Program-made: the position numbers and the translations under genes | Part shown: one piece after another, positions 26,454-35,906 of the stretch | Layout: every line of letters starts with the position of its first letter | Numbering within the stretch: the stretch's first letter is position 1 | The notes under the pieces: generated by a model | What the model saw: only the letters and a program-made list of their open reading frames with translations | What the model was told of the DNA's origin: nothing | Database searches by the model: none | NCBI GenBank assembly: GCA_016713105.1 | Contig: JADJPS010000018.1 | Coordinates: forward strand, 629,388 to 693,387 | DNA: 64,000 nucleotides | From: Devosia sp. | GTDB lineage: Bacteria > Pseudomonadota > Alphaproteobacteria > Rhizobiales > Devosiaceae | Direction of reading: 5' to 3'

Positions 26454-27215
26454 ATGCCCGTTCCCGCCGTTGCCATCACCGGCTCCACCCACGGCATCGG
26501 CTACGCCATTGCCGAAGCCTTCGCCCGCGCCGGAGCCCGGCTCGTGATCAACTCGCACCTGCCCGACACCGGCGCGGCGGAGCGACTCGGCCAGCTGACC
26601 GAGTGCCACTTCGTCAAGGCCGACATCGCGACGGTGGCGGGCGCGCAGGGCTTCGTTGCCGCGGCCCGCGAGCGGCTGGGGCCGCTCGACACGCTGGTCA
26701 ACAATGCCGGCAGCTTTCACGACACGACGTTCGATGAACTGACCGAAGCGGTGTTCGACCGAACCTTCGCGCTCAACGTCAAGGGTTACCTGTTCGCCGC
26801 ACAGGCTTTTGCCCGACAGGTCGAACAGGGCCGGGGGGGCGCCTCGATCATCTGCGTGGGCTCGACCAACTCCATGGCAGCTGAAAAGAACAGCGTCGTC
26901 TACGACACCTCCAAGGGCGCCGTGCTGATGCTGGTCAAGTCGCTGGCGGTGACGCTGGCCGGGCGGGGCATCCGCGTCAACGGGCTGGGACCGGGAATCG
27001 TCGAGACCCCACTCACTGCGACGGGCCTCGCGGCACCCGGGGTGCGAAGGGCGCTGGAGCGGCAGATCCCGCTCGGCAGGGTCGGCCGGCCTGACGATAT
27101 CGGCGGTGCCGCGGTCTTCCTCGCCTCGCCGGAGGCGCGCTACATCACCGGCCAGATGCTGTTCGTCGACGGTGGCATCCTCGCCAACCAGATGAGCTGG
27201 GAGCCGGCCGGGTAG
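26454..27215 (+). CDS. Classical short-chain dehydrogenase/reductase
   Basis: A 253-residue SDR with the nucleotide-binding motif TGSTHGIGYAIAEAF, NNAGSFHDTTF, catalytic Ser in CVGSTNSMAA, and active-site YDTSKGAVL (Y-x3-K), followed by GPGIVETPLTATG and the standard C-terminus YITGQMLFVDGGI. It probably oxidises an alcohol or hydroxy acid using NAD(P). It starts five bases after the second ATPase gene and so belongs to the importer operon; the substrate is likely derived from the imported compound. Confidence 0.88.
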   Translation: MPVPAVAITGSTHGIGYAIAEAFARAGARLVINSHLPDTGAAERLGQLTECHFVKADIATVAGAQGFVAAARERLGPLDTLVNNAGSFHDTTFDELTEAVFDRTFALNVKGYLFAAQAFARQVEQGRGGASIICVGSTNSMAAEKNSVVYDTSKGAVLMLVKSLAVTLAGRGIRVNGLGPGIVETPLTATGLAAPGVRRALERQIPLGRVGRPDDIGGAAVFLASPEARYITGQMLFVDGGILANQMSWEPAG

Positions 27216-27225
27216 CCCTGCCCGC

Positions 27226-28281
27226 CTAAATCAGCCCCAGGCGCGCGACCCCGACACTGCGGCCCGCCTCGACGAGCTGCTCGAGCGTCGTCGCATCGAC
27301 CGGGATGCCGGCAGCGAGGCGTTGCGCCCGGCTCTCCCGCTCGGGGTCTCCCGGCAGCCTGACGGTCGGCCTTCCGTCAGCGACCTCCGACTGCACCCAG
27401 CCCAGCACCGCCTCGAGCTCGCTCGCGAACGGGGCGGCGGTGCCCAGGCGCTCGGGCGCCACGATCACCGAGAACATCGAGTTGAGGATGATGCCATCGG
27501 CCACCGCATCGTGCTGGGTTCGGGCGCCAACCAGCGCCGCGCCCAGCAGCTCGCAGGCCAGCATCAGGCCCCAGCCCTTGTGCTCGCCGAAGGTGGTGAG
27601 CGATCCCGGCGGCGTCTCGAACAGCTTGCCCGGATCGAGCGTCGGGCGGCCGGCGTTGTCGAGCAGGGCGCCGGGTGGCAGCTGGACCCCCTTGTTGTGA
27701 GCGACGCGCACCTTGCCCGCGGCCAGCCGGCTGGTGGCGAAGTCGACGATCAGCGGGTCGATCCCCACCCGCGGGAAACCGGCGCAGAACGGATTGGTAC
27801 CAAGCCGCGCCCGGCTGCCGCCGAACGGCGCCACATAGGCCCCTGCGGCGACATTGACGAAATGCAGCGACACCATGCCCGCCGCTGCGCACTGTTCGGC
27901 CCAGTGCCCGATGCGGCCGATGTGATGGCTGTTGCGCAGCGAGACGATGGCACTGCCCTGTTCGCGCGCGCGGGCGATCCCCAGCTCCATGGCCTCATGG
28001 GCCATCACCTGCCCGACCCCGCCGTCGGCGTCGCAGACCAGCATGGCGCCGGTATCGATCGCCACCCGGAGCGTGTGGTTGAGCCGCATGCCGCCGGCTG
28101 CGACGCTCCTCAGGTAGGCCGGCAGCATGCCCACGCCGTGCGAGTCGTGGCCGCGCAGGTTCGCCTCGACCACGTGATCGGCGATCAGCCCGGCCTCGCG
28201 CGCCGACGACCCGGCGGCCAGGAAGATCGTCACCACCGCGTCGTGCAGCCGCTCGGCGGGGACCAGATGGAGTTCGGCCAT
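27226..28281 (-). CDS. Malate/L-lactate dehydrogenase family (Ldh2-type) oxidoreductase
   Basis: A 351-residue protein of the LDH2/MDG2 family, which is unrelated to classical LDH and reduces 2-keto acids or cyclic imino acids with NAD(P)H. Visible blocks are EANLRGHDSHGVGMLPAYL, VSLRNSHHIGRIGHWAEQC, GTNPFCAGFP, IVDFATSRLAAGKVR and GEHKGWGLMLACELLGAALV. It ends convergently, ten bases from the SDR gene, and begins six bases after the M81 gene, with which it forms an operon. Members near D-amino-acid genes often act as delta1-piperideine/pyrroline-2-carboxylate reductases; that is a possibility here. Confidence 0.88.
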   Translation of the reverse strand: MAELHLVPAERLHDAVVTIFLAAGSSAREAGLIADHVVEANLRGHDSHGVGMLPAYLRSVAAGGMRLNHTLRVAIDTGAMLVCDADGGVGQVMAHEAMELGIARAREQGSAIVSLRNSHHIGRIGHWAEQCAAAGMVSLHFVNVAAGAYVAPFGGSRARLGTNPFCAGFPRVGIDPLIVDFATSRLAAGKVRVAHNKGVQLPPGALLDNAGRPTLDPGKLFETPPGSLTTFGEHKGWGLMLACELLGAALVGARTQHDAVADGIILNSMFSVIVAPERLGTAAPFASELEAVLGWVQSEVADGRPTVRLPGDPERESRAQRLAAGIPVDATTLEQLVEAGRSVGVARLGLI

Positions 28282-28287
28282 GCCGCG

Positions 28288-29800
28288 TCAGCTCCCGGTT
28301 CTGGGGCCCGGATGCGAGGATACGGCGCGCCAATCCGGCACCGGATCGAGCGGATAGACCGGTCGCGGAATCCGCGTCCACGGCAAGGTGAACACATCCG
28401 ATTGCCCCGGCCCGCTGGTATCGGCCCGGATGACCCGCGAGGTGATGGGGGCAAAGAACTGGAAGTTCGAGGCGGTCTTCAGGACCGCCATCTTGTAGTC
28501 GCGCGGATCGACCCCCATGGCCTGGTAGACGCTGGGCAGGTTGCCCGCGACACCGCGATGCTCGGTGATCATCAGGGTCACCGGGCCGACATCGAAGATC
28601 ACCGCCACGCCCAGATCGACCTCGCTCTGGTGGTTGTAGTCGAGCTGGACCACCCCGCCGCCGACCTTGCGCACCCGCCCGGTGACGGTGAGGGGGGCGA
28701 AGAATGCCGTCGCCGCATCGCCGCCGAGCGGCAGCGTGACCTCTGCCCCCTCCCCCGCGGCCGCCAGGGTCCGGGCCGCGACCGGCGAGATCAGCGGCAC
28801 CAGCGCCGGCCCCCTGATCCCCAGCCTGAGCATCGCTTCGAGGATGAGATTGCTGTCGCCGGCCGCGCCGCCGAAGACGGTGTCGCCGGTATCGCTGAGC
28901 ACCACCACGCCCTCGGGATGTGCGTCGGCCATCCGCACCGCATCGTCTACCGACACGGCTTCGCGCACCTGGAACTCGTCGCGCAGGTCCCAGCAGAGCT
29001 CGGCCAGTTCGTCGGCGAGCTGCTCGGCCAGCTCCGGATCGTTGTCGGTGACCACGATGGTCGACCAGCCACCCTCGGCAACATCGAGCCAGGGGCTGCA
29101 TTGGATAGTTGGAGGCCGAGAGCACCCGGGGATCGGCCTCGAGGGCCCGCGCCCGGTCGAACCACACCTTCATCGGGCCTTTCGAGGTGAGGAACTGCTC
29201 CTGATGCGAGACCAGCGGAATCTTGCGCCACGCCATTGCTGGCCGCGCGCCATCGCGCAGGATCCGCAGCAGCAGCTCGGTGCCGATCACGCCGGTATCG
29301 AAGACATCGTGCGGCTGGTCGCGATGTCCCACCACGGCCGTGGCATTGGCCATGATCTTTTCGGTGATGTTGGCATGGTGATCGAGCCCGAGGACGATGG
29401 GGATGTCGGGTCCGAGGATCTGCCGGCACAGCGCGATCTGCTCGCCCTCGACATCGTCGATACCCTCGGCAGCGCACGCGCCGTGCAGTTGCAGGGCTAG
29501 CCCGTCGAGAGGTCCGGCAGCGGCAAGCCCGGTCCTGATCTTGTCCTGGAAAAAGTCGAACGCCTCCTTCGAGATGCGCCCGCCGGCCACAGCGAAGCCA
29601 CGGATGATCGGGATCGTCTCAATGTCGATCCCCGACTCGTCGACCACCTTGAAATGGCCGCCGATCTGGCCGAAGGCACGCAGCCTGTCGACGATCTCCC
29701 GGCCCTCGTGGATGCCGAAGGAGTGGTAGTCGGTGAGCGAAGTCAGCACCGGATTGAAGTCGTTGGTTTCCTGGGCGATGTGGATGAGGGCGATGCGCAT
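28288..29800 (-). pseudogene. M81-family metallopeptidase (MlrC-like), frameshifted
   Basis: The frame from ATG 29800 (after GAAGGAAG) encodes the N-terminal half of an M81 peptidase: MRIALIHIAQETNDFNPVLT, LHGACAAEGIDDVEGE and LGLDHHANITEKI carry the metal-binding Glu, His and Asp-His. It leaves frame at the run of four G at 29092-29095; removing one base restores the family sequence (..SNYPMQPWLDVAEGG..) and continues to a stop at 28288, including VVLSDTGDTVFGGAAGDSN and HRGVAGNLPSVYQAMG. Intact length would be about 503 residues. MlrC acts on linearised microcystin peptides; environmental homologues have unknown peptide or amide substrates. It is followed six bases later by the Ldh2-type gene. 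Confidence 0.82.
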
Positions 29801-29895
29801 TGTTGTCTTCCTTCACTCTGTCGCGGAAGCACCCGCGCCGGTCTGGGGCCGCCTGAACACGCTATGAACCACTGCCGCGCCGGTCAACAAATGCC

Positions 29896-29914
29896 CGTTC
29901 CATCGGGAGGAACG
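29896..29914. promoter_or_regulatory. Palindromic operator CGTTCC-N7-GGAACG before M81 operon
   Basis: CGTTCC-ATCGGGA-GGAACG, extendable by one more paired base each side, lies in the 136-base gap between the IclR gene stop and the M81 gene start, about 95 bases upstream of that start. It has exactly the half-sites and spacing of 20947-20965. Confidence 0.5.
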
Positions 29915-29936
29915 GCGCTCGTCGCCGACAGGCAGA

Positions 29937-30704
29937 CTATGCCGACAGGTGCATGGCGATCCGCTCCGCAGCGACCTTCAATGCCACCGCCGCAGCGTCG
30001 GTACGCTCACGCTTCATGCGCCGCTCGGGGGCCGATAGACTGATCGCCGCCACCGCAAAGCCGGCCCGGTCGAGGATCGGCACGCCGATGCACATCAGCC
30101 CGTCCTCATTCTCGCCGATCTCCACCGCGTAGCCGCGTCGCCGCACGTCCTCGACCTGGCGGCGGAACTTGCGCGCGTCGGTCAGCGTCTTGTGGGTCAT
30201 TGCCGGCAACTCCTCGCCGGGCGCCGCGACCCCGCCGGCATCGGGCAGGAACGCCACCATGGCCTTGCCCAGCGAGGTCGAATGCGCCGGGTGCCGGTGT
30301 CCGACACGGGCCTGCGCCTTGAGCGGCCGCTCCGGCTCCAGCATGTCGATATAGACCACCTCGCTGTCGGCCAGCACCGCAAGATTGACTGTCTCGTGGA
30401 ACGTGTCGACCAACTGCCGCATCTCCGGCTGCGCCACCTCGCGCAGTTCCGTGAGGTTCCGGTCGATCCGCCCCAGCTCGCGGAAGCGGACACCCACCCC
30501 GTAGCGATCTCGCAACTGGTCATGCGAGAGAAATCCGGTCGCCGACAGCGTCTGCAGGTAGCGGAACACGGTGGTCTTGGGCAGGCCCAGTTCCTGCACC
30601 GTCTCGGTGAGAGTCACATCGTGACCCTGTCGGGCCACGTAGTCGAGCACCTGCAGCGCCTTCATCACCGGCTGCACGATGTAGTCGTCGGCCAGCTTGC
30701 CCAT
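29937..30704 (-). CDS. IclR-family transcriptional regulator
   Basis: A 255-residue regulator with an N-terminal winged helix-turn-helix (about residues 12-65; LTETVQELGLPKTTVFRYLQ is the recognition region) and the IclR effector domain (ETVNLAVLADSEVVYIDMLE, STSLGKAMVAFLPD, GYAVEIGENEDGLMCIGVPI). It lies 32 bases after the D-serine dehydratase-like gene and upstream of the M81 operon. Together with the second IclR gene at 32162 it is a candidate binder of the three GTTCC-N7-RGAAC sites. Confidence 0.9.
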   Translation of the reverse strand: MGKLADDYIVQPVMKALQVLDYVARQGHDVTLTETVQELGLPKTTVFRYLQTLSATGFLSHDQLRDRYGVGVRFRELGRIDRNLTELREVAQPEMRQLVDTFHETVNLAVLADSEVVYIDMLEPERPLKAQARVGHRHPAHSTSLGKAMVAFLPDAGGVAAPGEELPAMTHKTLTDARKFRRQVEDVRRRGYAVEIGENEDGLMCIGVPILDRAGFAVAAISLSAPERRMKRERTDAAAVALKVAAERIAMHLSA

Positions 30705-30736
30705 CGCGTTACCCCTCGGTCAATCCGTTCCCCGCT

Positions 30737-32029
30737 TCAGAAGAAGGTCTTCAGTCCACCCGTGACCCGATACTCGGCATCCACCAGCAACAGCAGCTGC
30801 CACTTGTCGAACGTGGTACAGGGATGACCGATACCGAACCCGACCATGTCGCCGATGGCGAGAGGTGAGTCGGCCGGCAGCTCCATGTGGCAATGCTGGT
30901 CGTTGAGGGCCCTGACCACATGATGCGACGGCATCGTCTGCGGTGCGGACATGCCGGGGCGGTACCACTTGAGCGGGACCGGCAGGCCGGCGTCGAAGCC
31001 GACATCGCGCTTGCCCATGGTGAGGATGGCCCGGATGTCCTCGGGCCGCGACTGCACATGGGCCCAGACCTCGAGCGCCGGCTCGAGCCCGCCCGGCGGC
31101 AGGGGCAGGCTGGTTTCCCTGATGATGCGGGCGAATGCTTCGGCATAGGCGATGGAATCGTGCGTGAGGTAGCAGCCCGAGCGCAACACCCGGACCATGG
31201 GCCGGCCCAGTTCCACCGGGCCGAGCCGCTCCCCCACCCGATCGAAGAAGGCCGAACCTCCGGCCGACAGGATGACCGGCTGGTCCACACCAAACAGGCT
31301 CGCCGCAACCGCCTGCCGCGACAGCGCAACCACATCGTCGACAAGCACCTGCGCGGCATCCGCGGTCGGCAGCAGGCCCTCGAAACACTCGAAGCCGCCC
31401 AGCACCAGGCCGGGCGTTGCCGCTGCGGCACGCGCGAGGTCGATCGCCGCCGCGCGCGTGCGAGCCCCGGTACGCCCGCCGACAAACCCCATTTCGACGA
31501 GAATCCGGAGCGGGTTGCCGGCAGGCGGCGGGTTGCGGCTGGCCCCTTCGGCGAGCAGCGCCAGACCGGCGCTGCCGTCGACGAGGCAATAGAGCTCGAT
31601 GCCGGCCGCCAGCGCCGCAAAGCAGGCAGCGACGGCCAGTCGCCCCACGGGCTGGTTCGCCATCAGCACGCGCCGGACACCGAAGCGGCGACATACCTCG
31701 AGCTGCTGCACGGTGGCGACCGTGATCGCCCAGGCCCCGTCCGCGACCTGCAGATCGAAGAGCGCCGGAGCCATGGTGGTCTTGCCATGCGGCGCGATCA
31801 CCAGGCCATTGGCGGCGAGAAAGGCGCTCATCCAGGCGCTGTTGGCGCGCACGACCGGTTCGCGGACCAGTGCCAGCGGCAGCGGCAGGTCACCGGCCAG
31901 CACGCTCCAGCCCTGCCCCCCGACGGCACCGACGGTGAGCGGTGGCGCGCCGAACGGCAGACCCTTCGTGGAAGCGTCGAGTGGCATGGCGTCGAGGGTA
32001 GCAAGCTCAAGTCGAGGCAGCAGGGTCAT
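30737..32029 (-). CDS. D-serine dehydratase-like PLP enzyme (fold type III)
   Basis: A 430-residue protein with an alanine-racemase-type N-terminal barrel and a C-terminal D-serine dehydratase-like domain. The PLP lysine is in VIAPHGKTTMAPALF; downstream are LMANQPVGRLAVA, ILVEMGFVGGRTGARTRAA and ILSAGGSAFFDRV, and the C-terminal metal-binding segment reads ALNDQHCHMEL with FGIGHPCTTFDKW. Relatives deaminate D-serine or other hydroxy-D-amino acids or cleave D-threonine. Open frame extends upstream of ATG 32029, but a regulatory palindrome abuts that codon, which supports the start. Divergent from an IclR gene. Confidence 0.85.
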   Translation of the reverse strand: MTLLPRLELATLDAMPLDASTKGLPFGAPPLTVGAVGGQGWSVLAGDLPLPLALVREPVVRANSAWMSAFLAANGLVIAPHGKTTMAPALFDLQVADGAWAITVATVQQLEVCRRFGVRRVLMANQPVGRLAVAACFAALAAGIELYCLVDGSAGLALLAEGASRNPPPAGNPLRILVEMGFVGGRTGARTRAAAIDLARAAAATPGLVLGGFECFEGLLPTADAAQVLVDDVVALSRQAVAASLFGVDQPVILSAGGSAFFDRVGERLGPVELGRPMVRVLRSGCYLTHDSIAYAEAFARIIRETSLPLPPGGLEPALEVWAHVQSRPEDIRAILTMGKRDVGFDAGLPVPLKWYRPGMSAPQTMPSHHVVRALNDQHCHMELPADSPLAIGDMVGFGIGHPCTTFDKWQLLLLVDAEYRVTGGLKTFF

Positions 32030-32048
32030 AGTTCCATATCGTAGAACG
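32030..32048. promoter_or_regulatory. Operator-like AGTTCC-N7-AGAACG at divergent promoter
   Basis: This imperfect palindrome shares the GTTCC-N7-(G/A)GAAC core with the sites at 20947 and 29896. It directly abuts the start codon of the D-serine dehydratase-like gene, in the 132-base divergent region shared with the second IclR gene, so binding could repress both. Confidence 0.42.
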
Positions 32049-32161
32049 AGCGCTGAGTGCGGGTACAGCGAGACTGTGTCGAACTCCGCGCCGATGTCAA
32101 CACCACCCAAGCAGGAGGGCGCTTGCTGCAGATCGCATGCATCTGCTAGGTGTCCTACAGG

Positions 32162-32995
32162 ATGGAACGACAGGACAAGGATGCCTTGATGGCGCGAGCC
32201 GGCGACCGCGCGGCGGACGGACACATTCCCACGGTCGTGGCCCGAATCCAGTCGGTGGCCCGTGCCAAGGCGCTGCTCGACGCAATGACGACGGGCGACT
32301 GGATCCTGCTGCGCGACCTCGCGACCCGTACCGGCCTCGCCAAGACCACCGCCTTCAACCTGGTCACCGCCCTCGTCGATGTGGGGCTCGCCGAGCGCGA
32401 CGCGGCAGCCGGCGCCTACCGGCTGAGCCTACATCATCTCGTTTACGGCAAGGCGGTGGAGCGTCGGCTCGACATCGCCGCCATTGCCCGGCCGCTTCTG
32501 GTCAAGCTGTGCGCCACGACGCGCGAGACCGTGAACCTGGCACTGCCCGGCTCGGCCGACGCGGTGATCGTCGAAAGTCTCGAAGGCAGCCAGACGCTGC
32601 GCGTCTCGTCCTATTCGGGGACGCGCGCCGCCTATCATTCCACCGCCTGCGGCCGGGCTCTCTTCGCCCATCAGTCCCGCGCCTTCCGGGACATGATCTA
32701 CTCCATTGGCCCACTGCAGCCGGCGACCGAGCGCACCATCACCGACCCCGAGGCGCTGGAGAGCGTGCTCGAGCGCTGCCGCAAGCTGGGCTGGACCACC
32801 GAATACGAGGAGAACGAGACCGGCGGCGCCTGTGTCGCCGCCCCGGTCTTCTCGCCCACCGGCGACGCCATCGCCGCCGTCAGCATCGCCGGCCCTGCCG
32901 CCCGCTTCGAGCCTGAGACCATCGAGCGCCTCGGCCGGCTGCTGGTTGCGAGCCTCGCCGAGATCACTGCCGAACTGGCGCGGGTGCAGGGCTGA
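32162..32995 (+). CDS. IclR-family transcriptional regulator
   Basis: A 277-residue IclR regulator. After a polar N-terminus of about 25 residues comes the winged HTH (LLRDLATRTGLAKTTAFNLV), then the effector domain (TRETVNLALPGSADAVIVES, YHSTACGRALFAH, EYEENETGGACVAAPVFSPT). It is transcribed divergently from the D-serine dehydratase-like gene and is probably its regulator. A GTG 12 bases upstream (32150) is an alternative start. Confidence 0.9.
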   Translation: MERQDKDALMARAGDRAADGHIPTVVARIQSVARAKALLDAMTTGDWILLRDLATRTGLAKTTAFNLVTALVDVGLAERDAAAGAYRLSLHHLVYGKAVERRLDIAAIARPLLVKLCATTRETVNLALPGSADAVIVESLEGSQTLRVSSYSGTRAAYHSTACGRALFAHQSRAFRDMIYSIGPLQPATERTITDPEALESVLERCRKLGWTTEYEENETGGACVAAPVFSPTGDAIAAVSIAGPAARFEPETIERLGRLLVASLAEITAELARVQG

Positions 32996-33001
32996 GATCA
33001 G

Positions 33002-33029
33002 CTGACGGCCATCGTCAGCCGGCCGTCAG
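33002..33029 (+). terminator. Stem-loop after IclR gene
   Basis: CTGACGGCC and GGCCGTCAG form a perfect 9-bp stem with a ten-base loop, seven bases after the IclR stop. There is no U-tract, so it may act as a weak terminator or a transcript-end stabiliser. Confidence 0.45.
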
Positions 33030-33087
33030 GCCAACCCTGTTAGCCCTGCAGCAGGCGCAGATCGCGCCATTGCAAGGGAGTACACCG

Positions 33088-33384
33088 ATGCGCAAGACCG
33101 CAACCGCCACACTGCTCGCCAGCCTCCTCCTCGCTGGGACGACGACCCACCCGGCGTTCGCCAAGGATGGCGACGTCACCCACCTGCTCACCCTCGCCCA
33201 GCTCAAGTCCTACTGCGCGGCTGCCCCGACCCGCGAGACCAGGGCTCGGCTGTCCCGCAACGACGGATCGAGCATCGTCGGTCGCATCGAGTGCGAGGCC
33301 GACTATCTGGGCGGGGGCGAGGACCGTCTCGCCTCCAACGCGCGCTTCTCGACCATCACCTTCCTCGCCGCCGACAACGACTGA
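33088..33384 (+). CDS. Small secreted protein of unknown function
   Basis: A 98-residue protein with a signal peptide (ATATLLASLLLAGTTTHPAF) and a good AAGGGAG ribosome binding site before ATG 33088. The mature part of about 70 residues has two cysteines (KSYCAAAP, RIECEADYLGG) that could form a disulfide. No family was recognised. It stands alone, between an IclR gene and the end of the unrecognised three-gene operon on the other strand. Confidence 0.65.
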   Translation: MRKTATATLLASLLLAGTTTHPAFAKDGDVTHLLTLAQLKSYCAAAPTRETRARLSRNDGSSIVGRIECEADYLGGGEDRLASNARFSTITFLAADND

Positions 33385-33444
33385 GACCCCGGCGGCCGGC
33401 CCGGCGAGGTCCGCAGACCGATCGGTTCGACGATGTCAGGCCGA

Positions 33445-35906
33445 TCACGGACTCCGACCCGCGGCCCCTGCGGAGCGGGCCTCCGCCGCCCCTGCTTCCG
33501 GACGCGCTGCGTCCGGCGCGGCCCGGGGTGCCAGGCTGACCGCGAGGGTCGCTTCGATCTCCCGCAGGTGGGCCGCGACGACCGCCTTGTCCTCCTGATG
33601 GCGCCGCGATGTCGGAAGGCGGTCGGCGAGAATGCGAGCGCTTCTCAACAGGGACTCGCGATCATCGATCCGCGCCCGCAGCAGGAAACGCGTCCACACC
33701 AGCGTGTCCAGCTGGCTGACGGGCACGGTCTCCTCGGTCCACTGGCAGTCCTGAACGGCGCGCAGCAGTTCGGCATAGTAGCGAACCGCCAGGCCATCGG
33801 CCCCGCGCGCACTGATATGCGCGTAGCACTGGGCGTTGGCGATATCGAGAAGCAACCGATTGGCGATGGCGGGGTTCCGCCGGATCCATGCCTGGGCGAG
33901 TGTCCGGGCGCGCTCGAAGAGCTCGGTGGCCTGCTGGATGTGGGCGTTCGCCTGGGCGTTGCGCTGATGCGCCTGCGGTGCCTCGACGTCGAAGTACCGA
34001 CCGCCTTCGACGTGCTCCCAGAAGTTGAAGTGACATATCCCCTGCTGCAGCAGGTAGCGCGGATCGGTCTTCGAGCCTGGATCTCCGCGTCGCTGGCCGC
34101 TCGCCTCCTCGAGGTCGGCGAGGCAAGCCTCGAGGACGTCCCTGGTCGGCCCCCGATGCCGTCGCCGGGTCAGGGCACGCATGTAGAACGCCTCATGGCG
34201 CGGCGTCGAATCGAGATGATATGGCCAGTTGACCGCCATGTCCGCAAACAGGAAGGCGCTGTCCCAGCGATCCTCGATGGCCTCGAGGAAGCTCGAGGCC
34301 AGACACTTCTCGACCAGGCTGGGATGGCGTTCGGTCTCCGCCGATGCCACCGGATCGTGCCCGTCATCACGTGCCCGCGACAAGCGGGCAGCCACCATCT
34401 GGCGCAAACGACCCACCCCGTCATGCGCCGGCGCACCGTCGTGGCGCAGCACTGGATCGTAGAACAGCAGGGCGATGGTGCTGACCGTATCGCGGCTCCA
34501 GACCAGCACCGGCTGACCGCCGCCGTGCCCGCCCTTCGGCGGCTCGGCAAAACTGGCGCTGCCCTGGCTGAACCGCCCCTCGCCCTCGAAGAAGCCGAGC
34601 AGGGCGTTGTTGAGGGTGATGTCCGCCGACAGCTGCGTCGCCGCCGCCCGCACAAGATCGTTCAACCGGGCGCGATCCGCACTGCGAAGGATCCCGAGAA
34701 TCTGCGCCGTCGGCGCCTTGCCGGCCTCGCGCCACGGGGCGATCGCGACAGTGAGATTGTCGGCGCCCTGCCAGAGGTCCCGGAGCGCCGCGATACGCGC
34801 CTCGAGCTGGCGCTCCTCCAGGACCTCGCCGCGGCCGGCATCCGGATATGCAAGGGGCCGCAGCGCCCGCACCGCCAGCATGAGCGCGCGTCGGCGCTGC
34901 CGCAACTCTGCGATCCGCTGCTCGAGGTTGCCGCCGGTGCTCCAACTGGCCTGGCGGAAGGCCCCGATCCGGCGCAGATAGAGATCGAGCTGTGCCTCTG
35001 GCACGGCAGTGGAGTAGCGGTACGCCTCGCTGTGCACCACTTCGCTTCGGGTCAGCAACTGCAGTCTGCGCCTGCCCAGGTACCGGGTCTGCAGCTCGGC
35101 ATTGATCTTCCGCAGGTATCCGACGGCCTGCGCGTCGCGCGTGCTGGAGCGCACGATGCGGATGCGCGCCTCGTCCTCCAGCCCGGCCTCGCCCCGTCCC
35201 CTCCGCTCGAGTTCCCGCTGGATTCGGCGCTCGGAGATCGCCGTGGTCAGCTTGCCAACAAGCCTGTCATCGAGTTCGGAGACCGCAACCCTCCGACCGA
35301 CGATGGCGCTTGCATCGATCAGGGCTGCATGCTGCAGCAGTTCGCGCAGCCGGCCCTGGGGAGTCCGGGCAGACTGGGTCATCGCCAGGAACAGCGCGCC
35401 GGCATGGTCGTTGAGGTAGTGGAGCAGCTCGCGCTCGAGCGCGTTCCGCCCGTCCCCGCCGCCGGTGGACTCGAGGCGCGCGACCATCTCCTTGAACCGT
35501 GCGTCCGCCTCGAGTCCGCGCAGCTCCGCCATCGCCTGCATGACGATCGCCTGGAAGCGGTCGAGCGACTCGGCGTGAAAGAACGCCTCGGCGTTGCGCA
35601 GTTCGTCCCGATGCGGAGGCAGCAGCACGATCCCGGACGGCACGATATGCGGCGCCCCCCGAAGAAGAACCGCTCCAGGACCGCGATGTCGAGGGCGGCA
35701 TCGATCGGGCTGTTCCTGCCGCGACCGTCGGGCAGCACAAACGCCTCGATCTCGGTGAAGTCGACCGCCCAGTCGATCTCGCCGCCCTCCTGCCGGAACG
35801 TCAGGTCGTCGATCGCGTCGTCGATGTCTTTGAGCACCTGCCGCGAATAGCGCAGATAGTCGCCGATGCTGTCCCGGCCCGGTTCTCCTGCCGCCGGTCC
35901 GGTCAT
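33445..35906 (-). pseudogene. Large protein of unknown function, third gene of unknown operon, frameshifted
   Basis: Starting at ATG 35906 the frame encodes about 80 residues (MTGPAAGEPGRDSIGDYLRY, IDWAVDFTEIEAFVLPDGR, VLERFFFGG), then breaks in the six-C run at 35655-35660. One extra base continues it as APHIVPSGIVLLPPHRDELR to the stop at 33445, for about 820 residues. The N-terminal part with spaced acidic residues (VDFTEI, then LLPPHRDELRN) faintly recalls a PIN-like domain; that is a guess. The rest is mostly helical, and the region before the C-terminus (HFNFWEHVEGGRYF, ERARTLAQAWIRRNPA, YYAELLRAVQDCQW) looks TPR-like. No family was recognised. It overlaps the second gene by four bases. 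Confidence 0.62.

Noticed and set aside
33433..35850. 805-codon plus-strand open frame
   Set aside because: Antisense of the unknown operon's third gene; it crosses that gene's frameshift and shows no domain or ribosome binding site.
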